Shown here: piece by piece, positions 12,749 to 24,101 of the stretch
Layout of the letters: each line of letters opens with the position of its first letter
Numbering within the stretch: position 1 is the first letter of the stretch
Origin: Pteria penguin
Lineage: Eukaryota; Mollusca; Bivalvia; Pterioida; Pteriidae
Reading direction: 5' to 3'
Assembly (NCBI GenBank): GCA_035048485.1
Contig: CM068587.1
Location: forward strand, 52,691,501-52,755,500
Length of the DNA: 64,000 nt
The notes under the pieces: generated by a model
Seen by the model: the letters and a program-made list of their open reading frames with translations, nothing else
Database searches by the model: none
What the model was told of the DNA's origin: nothing
Made by a program: the position numbers and the translations under genes

Positions 12749-13609
12749 TGTAGTTTGAGTCCAATATTTATAGGTGGAAGTAATTGCACTCTAAAACTGA
12801 AATACATGTGCATGATATACAAGAAATTTGGAAATAAATAATATTAATTTCATCATATTGATTTAGGTGTTTTCATATTGCTATTACTCTCTAAATGACC
12901 CATATATATCTATCACTGAAGTTTCTGCAACATTTATTTCCTTTTCTTTTAGACCTACTTTATCATAAAAGTAGAAATGAAATTTGAAAAAAATAATAAT
13001 AGTCATGCCTTACTTTTCGCAGTAAAATTCTGACGGGGCAGATGCACAAAAAAAAAAAAAATGTAAAAAAAAAAATCTGGTAAATGGTTTTGGAGCTTCG
13101 GTTATTGTCATGCTTTTGTGAAGGATTGATATTAAGTCGTTGTAATTTATCTAAAGCATGTTTTGGTATTAGACATGCTATGTATAAGGTTAACAAATTC
13201 GTCTGTGTATGCATGCAAGTACTTTTTATAATTTTGCATTAAGAATTTCGAAAAAAAACCCCACATTTATGAAAGTATATTTTTATCATTATAAAGTCCA
13301 GTATAGCATGTGCACCATCTTATCATTATTATTTTCTGTTTTATCGCAGATTCGAAGGCCCTCAACAGTTCCATTACATGAGATTTCTTCGAGAGGCAGT
13401 CAGAAGAGCAGAACTCTACTTACCACCTGAATTTTTTCATGGAAAATCACAGTAGAAATTTTTGAAATTAATCTAAGAACAAATCTGTTTTCTTTCATTA
13501 CTAACAGTGACAAACATTTCTTTCTTTCAGACTTCAAGACCCCAGTGCCTTAGCTTATTTGAAATTTTTAAAGGAAGGGCAACGTCGAGCAACGTTAACA
13601 GAATTGTAA
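1776..13609 (+). CDS. SELENON: Selenoprotein N, 3' portion (partial, 5' exons outside window)
   Basis: SELENON is an ER-membrane selenoprotein linked to redox control of calcium handling. Exons read in one open frame: 1776-2140, 2943-3094, 4026-4270, 5844-6053, 7691-7893, 11959-12087 and 13531-13609 (stop TAA 13607-13609). All have AG/GT borders and matching phases, giving 460 residues. Family signatures are plain: '[18 protein letters not shown]', '[15 protein letters not shown]', '[10 protein letters not shown]'-like '[14 protein letters not shown]', '[21 protein letters not shown]', then '[20 protein letters not shown]' with UGA read as selenocysteine, and '[14 protein letters not shown]'. 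Human SELENON is about 590 residues, so the signal/membrane and EF-hand N-terminus must be upstream. The exon at 11959-12087 (start of its peptide '[18 protein letters not shown]') is less conserved and is assigned by splice phase. No SECIS element could be identified in the downstream sequence by eye, although one is required. Alternative 3' exons are described separately. Confidence 0.95.
2141..2942 (+). other. SELENON intron, no internal feature
   Basis: Intron between donor AG|gtttgt and acceptor ttttcag|A; AT-rich with no element recognised. The next intron (3095-4025) is likewise plain. Confidence 0.7.
4318..4618 (+). repeat. About 21-bp minisatellite directly after a SELENON splice donor
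   Basis: Imperfect tandem units of the form GACTCATGGCTGAGCTT (period about 20-22) begin some 50 bases downstream of the donor at 4271. They give spurious open frames on the minus strand. The rest of this intron up to 5387 shows nothing clear. Confidence 0.8.
5388..5556. repeat. Long imperfect palindrome (foldback/MITE-like) in a SELENON intron
   Basis: The left arm (TTAATTACACCTTATGAGGT... to GACCTTGCACTC..GGTGGTCTGA) is the reverse complement, with scattered mismatches, of the right arm ending ...CATAATTAATTG. Arms are about 75 bp with a short centre. The outer bases are TTAATT-like on both sides. It is probably a non-autonomous element or a large cruciform-forming palindrome. Confidence 0.8.
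5946..5948 (+). other. SELENON: Selenocysteine UGA codon of SELENON
   Basis: An in-frame TGA lies between TGC (Cys) and GGT (Gly), giving S-C-U-G, the known redox motif of selenoprotein N. The reading frame continues with family-conserved sequence ([13 protein letters not shown]) to the next splice donor, so this is not a nonsense mutation. It is codon 289 of the part of the protein visible here. Confidence 0.96.
5955..5993 (+). promoter_or_regulatory. SELENON: Selenocysteine redefinition element (SRE) stem-loop
   Basis: Starting six bases after the UGA, GGGCGTACTCT pairs perfectly with AGAGTACGCCC (11 bp). After a small internal loop, AGGG pairs with CCCT, closed by the hexaloop AAACAG. A stem-loop just 3' of the UGA, stimulating Sec insertion, has been described for vertebrate SELENON. 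The position and strength here fit that role. The pairing is seen directly; the function is inferred from the family. Confidence 0.85.
7090..7680 (+). repeat. Dispersed 'gaccttgacctttgacc' repeat in a SELENON intron
   Basis: A stretch with a CTGTCTGTCTGTC tract, then tandem-like blocks containing 'gggctttcatatttggcat', 'gttccttatgacaa' and 'gacctttgacctgcattt'. It ends in (AATC)n at 7610-7665. Related sequence occurs at 36760-37190, about 51870-52200, and 55120-55920. A block like this is common in bivalve genomes (general knowledge). Confidence 0.7.
8023..8385 (+). repeat. About 91-bp minisatellite, four units, in a SELENON intron
   Basis: The phrase GTTGGTGCTGAGTTTG starts at 8023, 8112, 8203 and 8294. 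Each unit also holds 'aaggtcagtgagta' and 'ataattctctggatacc'. Units differ by only a few bases. Confidence 0.9.
8386..11958 (+). other. Remainder of the largest SELENON intron
   Basis: AT-rich intron sequence. The only defined feature is a degenerate minisatellite of 'caggtggttgttgaagaca' units at about 11660-11830. No exon with family similarity was found. Confidence 0.6.
12622..12741. repeat. (AT)n microsatellite, about 120 bp
   Basis: Almost uninterrupted AT dinucleotides with two CT interruptions near 12695 and 12701, inside the SELENON intron 12088-13349. The Ile/Tyr-rich open frames here are artefacts. Confidence 0.97.
13350..13455 (+). CDS. SELENON: Alternative or cassette 3' exon of SELENON, homologous to the exon at 13531
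   Basis: After acceptor 'ttatcgcag' the frame that continues from the 11959-12087 exon reads '[19 protein letters not shown]' and runs to TAG at 13453-13455. The exon at 13531-13609 reads '[19 protein letters not shown]'. Both match the SELENON C-terminal pattern (F-x-D/G-P...Y-h-x-F-L-[KR]-E...RR), and both accept the same phase. Used as last exon it gives a 469-residue partial product. A GT (GTAGAA) overlaps the stop codon at 13452, so a 102-nt in-frame cassette joined to the next exon is also possible. Confidence 0.75.
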
Positions 13610-15561
13610 TGATAGATTCTTTTAACAGTTGTGTAATATTTAATGGCATTGGGGATAGAGGCAAATATTATTACATACCAGTATATTTAAAATGGTTTTA
13701 TTCTGAGGTATTTTTATATTTCAAGAAATCCATCTTTTTCTCAACTTTCTTTGCTCATATTTTTATGCATGAAATTTATTTACATAAGCAAATACAAGAG
13801 CATGTATTTACAAAGATGAAAAGCAAAGGTTTCTTCACTAAAATTCTCAGCAATGTATGGAACTAGGAATGAGTGTTGTGTTCTAATGGCAAAAGGGTCT
13901 TCAGAATGATGTAATTTTTTTTATAAAAACCCTTGAATTTTCAGAGTGCTCACTAGAAAAAGGTAAATTTTACAGAAATACTTTAAATGCATAAAACATA
14001 TTTTACCAGTTAAACAAATTTTATATTTTTTCTTTTGAACATCTTAAAATCTGATTTCAATTTAACTTTCTTACACATAAGTAAACAATGAAGAAGTACC
14101 AAAAACATTTAAAGGCAGTATTCTTCCTTTATGGTCTTGTGTCTGCCTATGTAAATTGATTCTCGGAGGGCGAATGTGATAGGGTACTGGGTTTTTTAAT
14201 TCATAATACATGCTCAATCTGATGATTTGAACTTTGAATTTCTTAGTAGGTGTGTGTAACATGTAATGTTTAAGGTGGTATTGTTGTCATTCATGTATTT
14301 ATGTGATGATATTGTGTATATGTGGAGTTTTTTGCATTTCATTTTTTCATTTCAGCATTTAGCAATATAGGTATATTAGCTTACATGTGCATCTATTATA
14401 CAAGCTTTGCTTCTTCATATTCGGTAAATATTTTGTGAATTAGAGAAAAAAACAGAAGAAAAGAACGAAAAGAGTTCGATAAAATGAAAATATGCTATAT
14501 ACAGCGCATTCACAACTACCAAAATAAGTTATCGCTTTTAATTTATTGCCTTTACATAAACATTTTAATCCAAAAATCAGATTATATTTTAATTTTCCTG
14601 AAAATTTCTTATGAGCTTTATAAAAATATTTTAGATATTTTGTATCCATTAACATTTACATTCACCCTCCAACACGTCAATCAAAGTTCAAACGTGTTAA
14701 TTTTTTAGAAATCCTAGGTTCTAAGGATACTTAGATTCCTATGTTCCTAGGTCTTCTCGGTCTTACATGTACATTGTCCTAGATTTTTATATTTATATGA
14801 TATATACATTCCAGTTAATTAATTTTTCATACATTCATATCAGAGGATAGTTTTTATTGAACCGTAAAACCTTTGAAATACTTACCCACTGTATTATGTA
14901 CTGTTGTGTAGTTTAAAAATTTTTTTTCTGTTATAACAAATTTCTCGTACAAGGGGCAGATATGTGTCATTTTATAAGGAGATTCTGATTGGATGATGAA
15001 CTAAGATGATTTTGTTGATATCTATTTACTTTCCCTGTAATGACGACATTATCAAAAAGTAGGTCACTACTAGATACGGTCTGATAATGGGAAATGTTGA
15101 AATGGAATTCCTCAAAATTATCATTGTCCTTGAGCCCAAAACAAAATCTCTTTGTAAAATTGCTGGCCTTAAAATTTGTCTCTTTCTTTGCTTTCATGTT
15201 TTGAAAACTTTAGTCATGATATGGTGTATTTATAAGAGTTGATTTTGATTAAAATTACATGAGTTTTTACATGAATAGAATTGTATTTTTGCAGTAAAAT
15301 CGGTTTGAATACTTTATTGTTGTTCTTTGCTTATTCCTTGACCATTAAGGAGCATTGAGTTTACATATTGACCAGTAGAAGTAAGAAGTTGAAGAATTTT
15401 GTGTTTAGAAGACCACGGATAAGAGAAAGTCTTTTATAGGATGATTTTATGCCCCACCATAGTATGATCTGTGGGCTTTCCATCCCATCATAACTTAAAT
15501 ATTGTACAAAAAGGAATGTACTTCTTGTTGGAATAAAGTTACAGGAGTTGTGATTCCCTAG
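13610..15561. other. SELENON: SELENON 3' untranslated and flanking region; SECIS expected, not located
   Basis: AT-rich sequence with no open frame of interest. I looked for a SECIS core (ATGA, apical AA, then GA after an 11-14 bp helix) at ATGA/GTGA sites up to about 15.1 kb. No candidate folded convincingly. One hairpin at about 14090-14145 has a fair stem but lacks the non-Watson-Crick quartet. Confidence 0.4.
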
Positions 15562-15777
15562 TGTCCTATTCACAAAGAAACTTAAGTCTAAGTGTGAAAT
15601 TGAGACTTTTAATAATATGTGTTGTAAATATAAGAATTAGTCAAAAGTTTCTCTATGAAGAGATTATCAGGCATACTATTCACAGAAAAACTTTCTACTA
15701 GTTCTTAGAGTTATGGCAAATGCTATTTTAGGTCTCAAGTTTTACACTTAGACTTAAGTTTCTTTGTGAATAAGACG
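15562..15777. mobile_element. Inverted-repeat element (MITE-like) with about 45-bp arms
   Basis: The left arm contains TTCACAAAGAAACTTAAGTC; its reverse complement closes the element at 15731-15777. No coding capacity. It abuts the next inverted-repeat element. Confidence 0.8.
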
Positions 15778-15783
15778 CCTGGT

Positions 15784-15998
15784 TCCGTCGCCATAAACTG
15801 AGAATATACTTAAGTCAAAAATTCATATTCTTCTGTTCATCAATGAATTAATAACTGGGATTTGGATTTTATTTAGTTTTATTCTACTGATACATAGAAT
15901 TAAACCATTCTGCATTAAAATTTCTTTGAACATTTGATTATGGAATAAATTAAAATGAAATTTTTGACTTAAGTATATTCTCAGTTTATGGCGCCGGA
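15784..15998. mobile_element. 215-bp MITE, family 1, copy 1
   Basis: Arms TCCGTCGCCATAAACTGAGA / TCTCAGTTTATGGCGCCGGA extend inward for about 43 bp. The same 215-bp element occurs at 55387-55601 with a clear 7-bp target duplication. Here the flanks GCCTGGT and CCCTGAT are a decayed version, so this copy is older. Confidence 0.88.
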
Positions 15999-16774
15999 CC
16001 CTGATCCTTAGAATTTCTACTCCTTATAGCTTGCCACAACAATTTATCTTGTACTCTTACGGATTTTAACCAAATCACAAGTTGTAGTAAAAGTTTAGGT
16101 GGGTGTGAAGGAAGTAAATATGGTTTGAATGATGTCAGGAGTTATAGCTCTTGACATATCAATTTCTTCTAATAAAATATGATTTCATTTTTCCTTTCAA
16201 TGGGAGATACCGCCATTAACTGCGGACCTAATATTTAGGGAGGAAATAAAACATATTCCCGCAAAATGACATAAAGAACAATGGTACGTTAATGTGACAT
16301 CCTAAGGTTGCTAACTCCAATCGATGTTACTAACTGAAAGTACACAAGCGCCGCCTAACGGACGGTACCTCTCATTGTACTTCTTAAATTTTGGGTTGAT
16401 CAGGGTCAAGGTCATGATCGCTAATTTGTCTGAACTTACACTTGTCTTCAGGTGCTGTTTTGCATGGAACGTTAATTCTTTTGCCGTTTAGTTTTACAGC
16501 ACCGCAGTTAAGGTAAAGATAGTTCTATGGACCTTCTTACTTTAACTGCGGGATTTTGACGTGCGTTTTGAATGGAAAATAGTTTCCCGTAAAAATTTGA
16601 TGTCATAATACAGTATTGATTGAGTCTTGCGTCATTTTGCAAGGACAATGAGGATTTTGCTACTCAGTAGCCGCCTTTTATGGCGCTATATGCCTATCAC
16701 TCATATAGAGCCACAACTTGCGACTAGTCCTGCAGTTCACTTGCAAGATATTACGATAATTATTGCTCTTTCAA

Positions 16775-16943
16775 TAGACCCTTTCGACGTTACTACGGGA
16801 CTATCATTTTGGTTGGCAAAATGATAACTGTGCCGGCACTATGACGCCAGAGATAATTTTTCATTATGACGTCAAAATTTTTATGGGAAAGGTTATCATT
16901 TGCCAACCAAAATGTTAGTCCCGCAGTAACAACGGAAAGACCT
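16775..16943. mobile_element. Short inverted-repeat element (MITE-like)
   Basis: Left arm TAGACCCTTTCGACGTTACT.., and right arm whose reverse complement starts TAGGTCTTTCCGTTGTTACT, match for about 50 bp including ATTTTGGTTGGCAAA. Non-coding. The preceding stretch 16200-16560 has weaker 'TTAACTGCGG' inverted motifs. Confidence 0.8.
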
Positions 16944-17523
16944 ACAGGCAATTTACGAACTTGTTTATCAAGTGTTTTTTAAAAAGTTTTTTTTTAAATA
17001 TTTGTCAGTGCAGCACCAACAAACGAAAATACCTCATTCAAAATTTATCCAATATTAATGAAAACCTGTGAATGAAGGTTTTCCCCCTTCTGTATCGCTT
17101 TTGATCATCCGAATAATAATTTTCTTACAAAACGTGAAAGAAACGGACGAATCTGTGTGGGATCTAGAAACCAAGAATAAACACGTGGACATCATTGTCG
17201 CCTGATTAATTATACCATTTTTCGGATACACAGATGAAATAATTGGTTTTCAAATGTTCCATGTATTTTGAATTCATATTTTTGTTTTGATTGTCTTTGT
17301 TAATTGTAAGGAGTAACATATGCGTATCTATGTCTGTATGTATGAAAGTATTGATGATCGTAGCATAGCTCCAACATGATAATATAAATATTACGTATCT
17401 ATGTTGTTTATGTGATCGTGTATGTGATTATGTATATGTCGAGAAAAGAAAAATGGCCGTCATTGTTAAATTGAAATAATCTTCGGCGACGTCGGAACTA
17501 GAGTACGTGGGCAATTAACTAAA

Positions 17524-17800
17524 GCCGGCGTGGCCTAGTGGTATTGCGTCGGACTCCTGATTGGGAGGCCGGGGTTCAAGTCCCGCTTTGGTCATGCCGG
17601 TGTCTTGTCTTTCAGATGAGACAGTAAAAACCGAGACCCCGTGTCGTGGTATGCATGACACGTTAAAGATCCATCACTGCTTCGATTGGGTCCGTTGCAA
17701 AGGTCAAAATTTGTATGCCCCGCATCAGGCAGATGCCGTCACCATATACGTGAAATATTCGTGGTGTGACGTAAAACAAAACAAAAATCAATCAATCAGA
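17524..17800 (+). mobile_element. tRNA-derived SINE, second copy
   Basis: Same element as at 373-649: GCCGGCGTGGCCTAGTGG head, GGTTCAAGTCCCGC B box, identical core, (AATC) tail. Flanks AATTAACTAA (17513-17522) and AATTAATTAA (17801-17810) are a 10-bp target duplication with one mismatch. Confidence 0.9.
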
Positions 17801-17949
17801 AATTAATTAATAAATCTGAACGGGAAGATAAGCGCTGAAAATGACACAGCTTCAGCTTTAACCTCTACATGAGTAGAATTCAAGTATAAATAAAGCTTAA
17901 GGGAGTTCTTCATTTACTGCAAAATACGAAAGTAACTGGTGTCAATTTA

Positions 17950-18190
17950 AGTTACTATGGCACTACCACAGCAGACATTCACGGACCCCTGAAATTCAGA
18001 GGTGAGGCAGGTTCCCAGGAGCAGTGAGCGTCTCCTGTTTGGCTGGACACACCCGCCATGAATGCGCTTACATAGAGGAGAAAAACATGTAACTCAGCAC
18101 TGTTTATATATAAATGAATGTGAACTAATATTACATGTATATAGAAAGTGTGGTTACCACAGAGCATAAAGTGTAGTAACACTTAAGTCA
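17950..18190 (-). repeat. Dispersed repeat family A, minus-strand copy
   Basis: The shared core reads, on its own strand, 'ctcctcccgggcacctgg', 'tctcacctctgaatttcagg' and 'ggtccgtgaatgtccac', then 'gtcatgtgacaccagttac'. Other copies are at 19785-19870, 23220-23470, 25860-26140, 28770-29225, 36470-36740 and 51365-51475. No coding capacity. Its class is unknown. Confidence 0.75.
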
Positions 18191-20623
18191 GTTAGGCACA
18201 ATTTGTTACAAAGCTTTTTCTTACGATGGAAAGTATTGGCTGAATTTACACATGGGGGATATATGAGTTAACGGCAAGTCAATAACTTTTAAGCTTGTAG
18301 CGCTAGTGTCAACCGAAGTCGCCTCCTGTTGCAGAATTAAACATTATGAACGTCGATTATTACTTCTGATGAGGGTTAATAATTATATTTTTCCGGGTTT
18401 CATAGATTAGCGGGAAAATACTGTATGTATTGGAACGATTTAATGAAAACAGAATGTTCGATTAGAATCGGTAGGTTTTGATTGACTTGTAGATAGCCAT
18501 TCAGATTGCTTTTGATGTTTCATGCTTTGAATGCGTTGAATAGTCATTCTAGGTGGGCCGTGCTACGTATTAGATCAATTTCAAATTCAAAAATATTTTT
18601 ATAGAAATTATTAGGCAAATTTTCATTTTTTGTATACACAATGTTTTATAATATGAAGATATTTGTCTACACGGGCTCTCTGTCATTTATCCAGGTGGCA
18701 TAGCATAAGGTGCCTTAAATGTGAATAGTGGAAAAAAGAGTGATGCGCCACAGACAGGTTTCTGCATTCAATTTTTTTAGGAACTTTCGGCCATTTTTTA
18801 TCTGTAGTTTGTCTTGGGCGGTTATGGAGCCTGGGGGTACAATGGATGTTTTGGACAAAGGTTATTGCTGTATGCTGATGGAATTGCTAAAGGAAGTGCA
18901 TTCATGTTTTTATCAGTATTATACACAATATATGTTTTGCAAACCATATATATATATCATAGAAAAAAGCAGTTATCCATGAGTACGCCCTGCCAAATAC
19001 TTATGTGAGTTATTGTTAATGTTTTTGTGTTGCAAGAGGAGATTTAGACCAATCTATGACAACGGAAGCAAAACAACGCGAATATCAGACTGGCACACGT
19101 CGACATTCTTACATAGAAAACTAACGTCAAGATCAAACAAGGTACTAGTAAATGGAAATACGGACCCGGCAGCGATGGGAATGTGAAACGAAATCTTCTA
19201 CTACAAAAATTTGTGCCAAAAAAGTGTAAACATCTCTGGCTGGCCACATAATACAAATACTATTAGACAGTCAAAGGTGTGATAGTGGAAGAAAAAAGAG
19301 GAGTTACTGGCTCAGTTATGTGGCAGAAGTCACCATGGAGCTATACAATACATGAGTATAAATAATATACTAGCACATATAACACATTACAAAAATATTT
19401 GATTGTAGTGCAATTACGATACCGACTTAGGACGGTCATTTAATTTGACAAAAGCCAAACAAATGGTGTGGTTAACCGGTTTACGGGGAAAATAAAAACT
19501 CAATTTGTCAGTCGGGTATATGAACATGAAATGGTATAGAAAGGCACCATAAGACACCATGACGAAATATCTCGGGATGAAAACAAAAGACAAAGACAAA
19601 TATTGATAAACCAGTGATAAAGATGCAATCTACAGAATCTAGGGAAATTACACAACGGTAACCACTGGAAAAAAAGAAACTGTTCATATCATAATAACGC
19701 CATTGTGATAAATTCATAATATAACAGTTGACACGAGAGTAACTTTTCCACTCATCTACTCTTAACTTAAACCAGGTAAATTATGTTTTACAGATTCTAT
19801 ATACAAATGTACTTATGTGGTACATTGTTGTTAGTGTCATAGTCATGTGACACCAGTTACTTTCGTAGTTTACATTATGATTAGTTTATTTGTGAGAGTT
19901 TAGCTTACTACTATCGGGTATGTTATACACATCATACCGAACAAGTCATGTATATCAGATTCCCATCTTACAACGAGTGTATAAGGGTGGTGGGGGGGGG
20001 GGGTTGCAAATTCAGTTGCTTCTCAAAAAGGGAAGAGGACATAAACACATGAATTAAAATTCCCCGGCATTCAAAGAGCTACTCGTTGATCTAGATATTT
20101 CACACAAAAAGTAGATCAATATATTAATATGATATTTACAGTAGCATTGCCTACTAATCATTGCACCAACTGCTCACTGAGGTGATCACGGGATAGACGA
20201 ATAAAGTGGAATACTGCCAACGGTTTTTGAAAAATGATGTGGTTACGATGACTTTATATATAGATACTTAAATCTATTAATATCTAAGTCAAATGTGCAA
20301 TGCAATGCAGTTGTAGAAAACAACCAATGCAATAAGGTAAGAAGGTTTTTCATTAAAGATGAAGTAAACACCTATACATCCAAGGCACTTTTTAAATTAT
20401 TACTTGAAATGATGCACTTGGGAATTATCTGTTCATAAGTGTGTGAACCGGCGAAGCAAAATTGTTTATGCTGGCATACCTCGAGACTAATTACTAATAA
20501 AAGAATACTGAAATGTATGATAGGAAGATGGTAAATAAAGACCAGCGAATTTAGTTATTTCAAGCTATATTTCATTCAGCATCACATGGTTTTAAATATG
20601 ATTCTAAACTATTCATTTTCAAG
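18191..20623. other. Intergenic sequence upstream of cGLR gene 1
   Basis: Contains family C repeat (19287-19447, see findings), a partial family A copy at 19785-19870, and a poly(G) run near 19990. No gene was recognised. The promoter of gene 1 must lie here or in an unseen 5' exon, because an AG (tttcaag) directly precedes its ATG. Confidence 0.6.
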
Positions 20624-23600
20624 ATGGCTTCATCGCTGAATGAATATCTAGAAGACTTTTATGACAAGAGAGTGAAGATTTGCCACAGCGAGAGATCAGA
20701 ATCCAGAGAAGCAGTAGACAGAAAAATGAAAGACATTTTATCAACATTCAAAGAGAGCGGAGCTTACAAAAAGTCATACATCAAAGCCGGTAGTCATCCT
20801 TCAGGAACAAAAATCAAGAGAGCTGACGAGTTTGATTTCAATGTACCTCTACAAGTTCAGCTTATATGGACATCTGGTGCTGCTAAAAGTACTGTACCTT
20901 ACAAAATAGTCCGGAATGTGATGCATGGGACAATTGGTTATTACCAATCCCCGGCTACGAATGAGGTAGAATTGATTTAGAATTAATTATCTCCTGCTGA
21001 TATTTTACATCAGCCGTTGTGGAGATCAGTAATATGGTAGAATCTCCATCGTACACCACCATTTCAATTTATTTATTCTTATTTTGCAGCAGTCTGCAAT
21101 GTTTATAGTCATAGTATATATGCACCTCAAATTTTAATTTTATACTGACTAATATTAATTAAATACCTAATATGGGCTTTTCGAAAAATAACGTTATTTA
21201 ATATAATTTGTGAGAAATTCTGAACTTTTTAAATGTTTTTCTTTCAGTATGATGCGTATTGAGAATACTAATATATTGATAAGGGCTCTATTAGTATATT
21301 TTTGCACACATGCTGTTCGGATGGGATTTGTTTTTATCACGTATCTACAATATTTGTACAATATTTTTACGTATATGCACCTGATCTCATTCCATCATAG
21401 GGGTTCACACATGCTATTCAAATAGACATACTTTGTTATTTTCCACTTGGTTTTCATTTCACTAACTTTGTATGTCCTCTGGTTTCATGATTTCAAACTT
21501 ATGGTTTGGATTTATCCATCATCTTTACATGTATAAAAGTAGTGCAGATACATTCCTTTTACAAGTACATGTAATAGTATTTTTCAATGTTTTATCATTA
21601 GGTAAAGAAAAAGTTCAGTGACGGTTTCGAATTGATAGAGTGTACTCAGTCAATTCCAGACGGTTTTCTCGCCCTGGGACCGATGTATATAAAGAACTGT
21701 GAAGATGTTATGTATCGAGGTTATATCATCCCAAAGCTCGTGAGAGACAACTTTTTTGAAAAGATGAAAATGTTGAAATCAAAAATGACAGGTAAACCAT
21801 TGTCAGTCAGTTTGTTGTATGATTGAGACACTTGTTACACTGCATTAGTCCCGATCAATATCATGTCTGCAATACTTGAATGGTTTGAGCGGTCCGTGTT
21901 CCTGTTAGTTACATTTTATTTGAGGGATACAGTTAGCGTTCAATGCAGTGTTTGTATTTCAGTTTTGCATTCAATGTTTGTATGGCTGGTCAAATAAGAG
22001 AAGCTTATTCCTCTCTCTTCTTTTTCATCAGATCTGATCAGACGAGAGATATTCGTTTCTTTCTCACACTTTCATCAGGTCCGGTCAAACGAGAGAAGCT
22101 TACACCACTGTTGTAAATGTCAATTACAGTAGTACAAATTATTTTATCACGTTTATATTTTACTTTTTTCATCAGTATGCGGATTTCGACTACTTTTGAT
22201 GTTCAAGGCCGAAAATATAAACATCGATCGTAAATATTTGAATAGCAAACAATGAAATATATTGACATAAACATAAGAGCGAAAAGATATCTAAGGCGTA
22301 GATATACACGAGACAGATAGTTACTAGTGTTAGAGTGATTTACAATCTTAATTACTTTTATTACTCATTTCATTTTCTTCTTTGTTTTGTCATATGTGAA
22401 CACAGTCCAGTTGTGGAAACGCATTTCTTTATTTTTTATTCTTTATTGATTTCTTTGCCTTGGGTAGACATTGTCACGTTGTTAAGATAAGACGCTGTAG
22501 ACCTGATTCAGACAGACGGAAGATCCTAGAACAAATGTTAAAAAGTCACAAAAATTAAACAGAAGTCATTGTGTGACTTAAGACACTCAGTCGATATTAA
22601 TTACTATTTTTGTTTTAATATAATCTCTTTCTTCTTTGTTGCACAAACTGATACCTTTCTGTTGTACAGATATATCCCTGTCTCCGTATGAACATGGACC
22701 AGCCATTACGTTTCGTTTGAAAAGACCAGGAAAATATGATATCTCTGTTGATATCTCCCCATCCATAGAAATGGGTGATCCCATTCCTCTTTCGAGATAC
22801 AATTGGCCTAGGCAAGCTACTCGTGAATGTCTTGATCAAGATCTTATTGAAAAGGTCCAAAAAGCAGGCACGCATCTTGTTCCAAAAGATGACGAGTTTT
22901 GGAGTATATCCTTCTCTACTGCCGAGAAAATTTTGATGTCAGGAATCGACAGGTCTGGTGAGTGCAGGAAAATGTGTCATAAAATCCTTAAGAGCGACAT
23001 CGAATCTTGGAGAGGACAGCTAAAAACAAACTTCCCTGGAATTTCATCATACGTGTTCAAGGTAATATTTGTTAAGTTCTCTAGATTAAGTATACAAAAT
23101 ATGTAATAGGGTATTCTTACTCTTTCGGGACACCTGGGGCCAGTATTTTTTCGAAAATTTAACTACTGGTTAGCTTAAAGTTTCGAACAACTGACTCCTG
23201 TCCTAACTTCTGGTTTTTCAGGGGTCAATGAATCTCCACGGTAACATTACAGCAGTATTTTTCATTTGTTTGGTATAATTATCACACTTATCACCTTTCA
23301 GGTGTATGGAGCTAGAAAACGTTTCACGCGGAAGTTTTCTGATGTGAGGGTGTGACACTTTCTGTACATTGTTAGTCAACACTCGTCTAATGTACGAAGC
23401 GTTGAAATATTTCTGTGCTGTCTATATGTTTTGTAGAATTAACGGCGGATGTGGCTAAGTAAACAGGAGACATTTATTCTTTCGGTCCCTAAGATTCAAA
23501 GGGGCATTAGCACGAGTGCCACTGTGATAAAACACCAGTCATTTACATTTGTTATACATTATTACAGTGTTTTTAAATGAAATGGTGCAACTGCACTCCA

Positions 23601-24101
23601 TGCGTCGTTATCCTAAACATAGCTGCTAATATATCATTACGACAGCTCCATATGAGCTGTCTGTTGATCATCTTGGTAGGTTTATGAAGGACGATCTATA
23701 CAATTGAAAATAAAATGTGTTTTAATAGTTGCCGTCTCTAATGAACGTCTCGATAATGTAAAATGAATACTTTTGTTCGTGTTGTCATCATCATCATCTG
23801 TATTTTATTTTGCAAGAGGCAAATTCCGTTATATAATCACTCCCTTACCTACTTTTTAAAGCACCTGTTATTCTGGTACAACGAACATATGGGTAGAGGG
23901 CGAAGTCAATGGCGGAAAGAAAATTTGGGACAACGTTACATAGGAATGCTGGACATGCTGGAAAAGATGTTACGTTTAGGAGACATGAGGGATTATTTTG
24001 ATCAGAGAAGAAATATCTTAGAAAACAAATCACCTGTGGTACTACAGCAACTTGCTTATTGTGTTGGAGTTCGAATAAAACAGCTGGAGCAACGGTTGTG
24101 A
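20624..24101 (+). CDS. cGAS-like receptor 1 (Mab-21/cGLR nucleotidyltransferase)
   Basis: Four exons: 20624-20965, 21602-21791, 22670-23061, 23862-24101 (stop TGA 24099-24101); phases 0, 1, 0; 387 residues. The family senses nucleic acid or other ligands and makes nucleotide second messengers that act on STING. Seen here: helical N-terminal segment (about 1-50); nucleotidyltransferase motif 'AGSHPSGTKIKRADEFDFN' with G56-S57 and acidic E69/D71; third acidic residue D205 in 'YDISVDIS'; and a Mab-21 C-terminal half with 'WPRQ..RE', 'DEFWSISFS' and 'HLLFWYNE...YFDQRRN'. The catalytic triad is intact. The cGAS zinc-ribbon insertion (H-x5-CC-x6-C) is absent. The start chosen is the ATG of 'MASSLNEYLEDFYD', shared with gene 2 at the same position. 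Intron 1 holds a dispersed repeat (21424-21540) and intron 3 a family A copy. A possible AATAAA lies at 24447. Ligand and product cannot be told from sequence. Confidence 0.93.

Noticed and set aside
14090..14145. SECIS candidate for SELENON
   Set aside because: A fair stem forms, but there is no properly placed GA quartet or apical AA at the right helix length.
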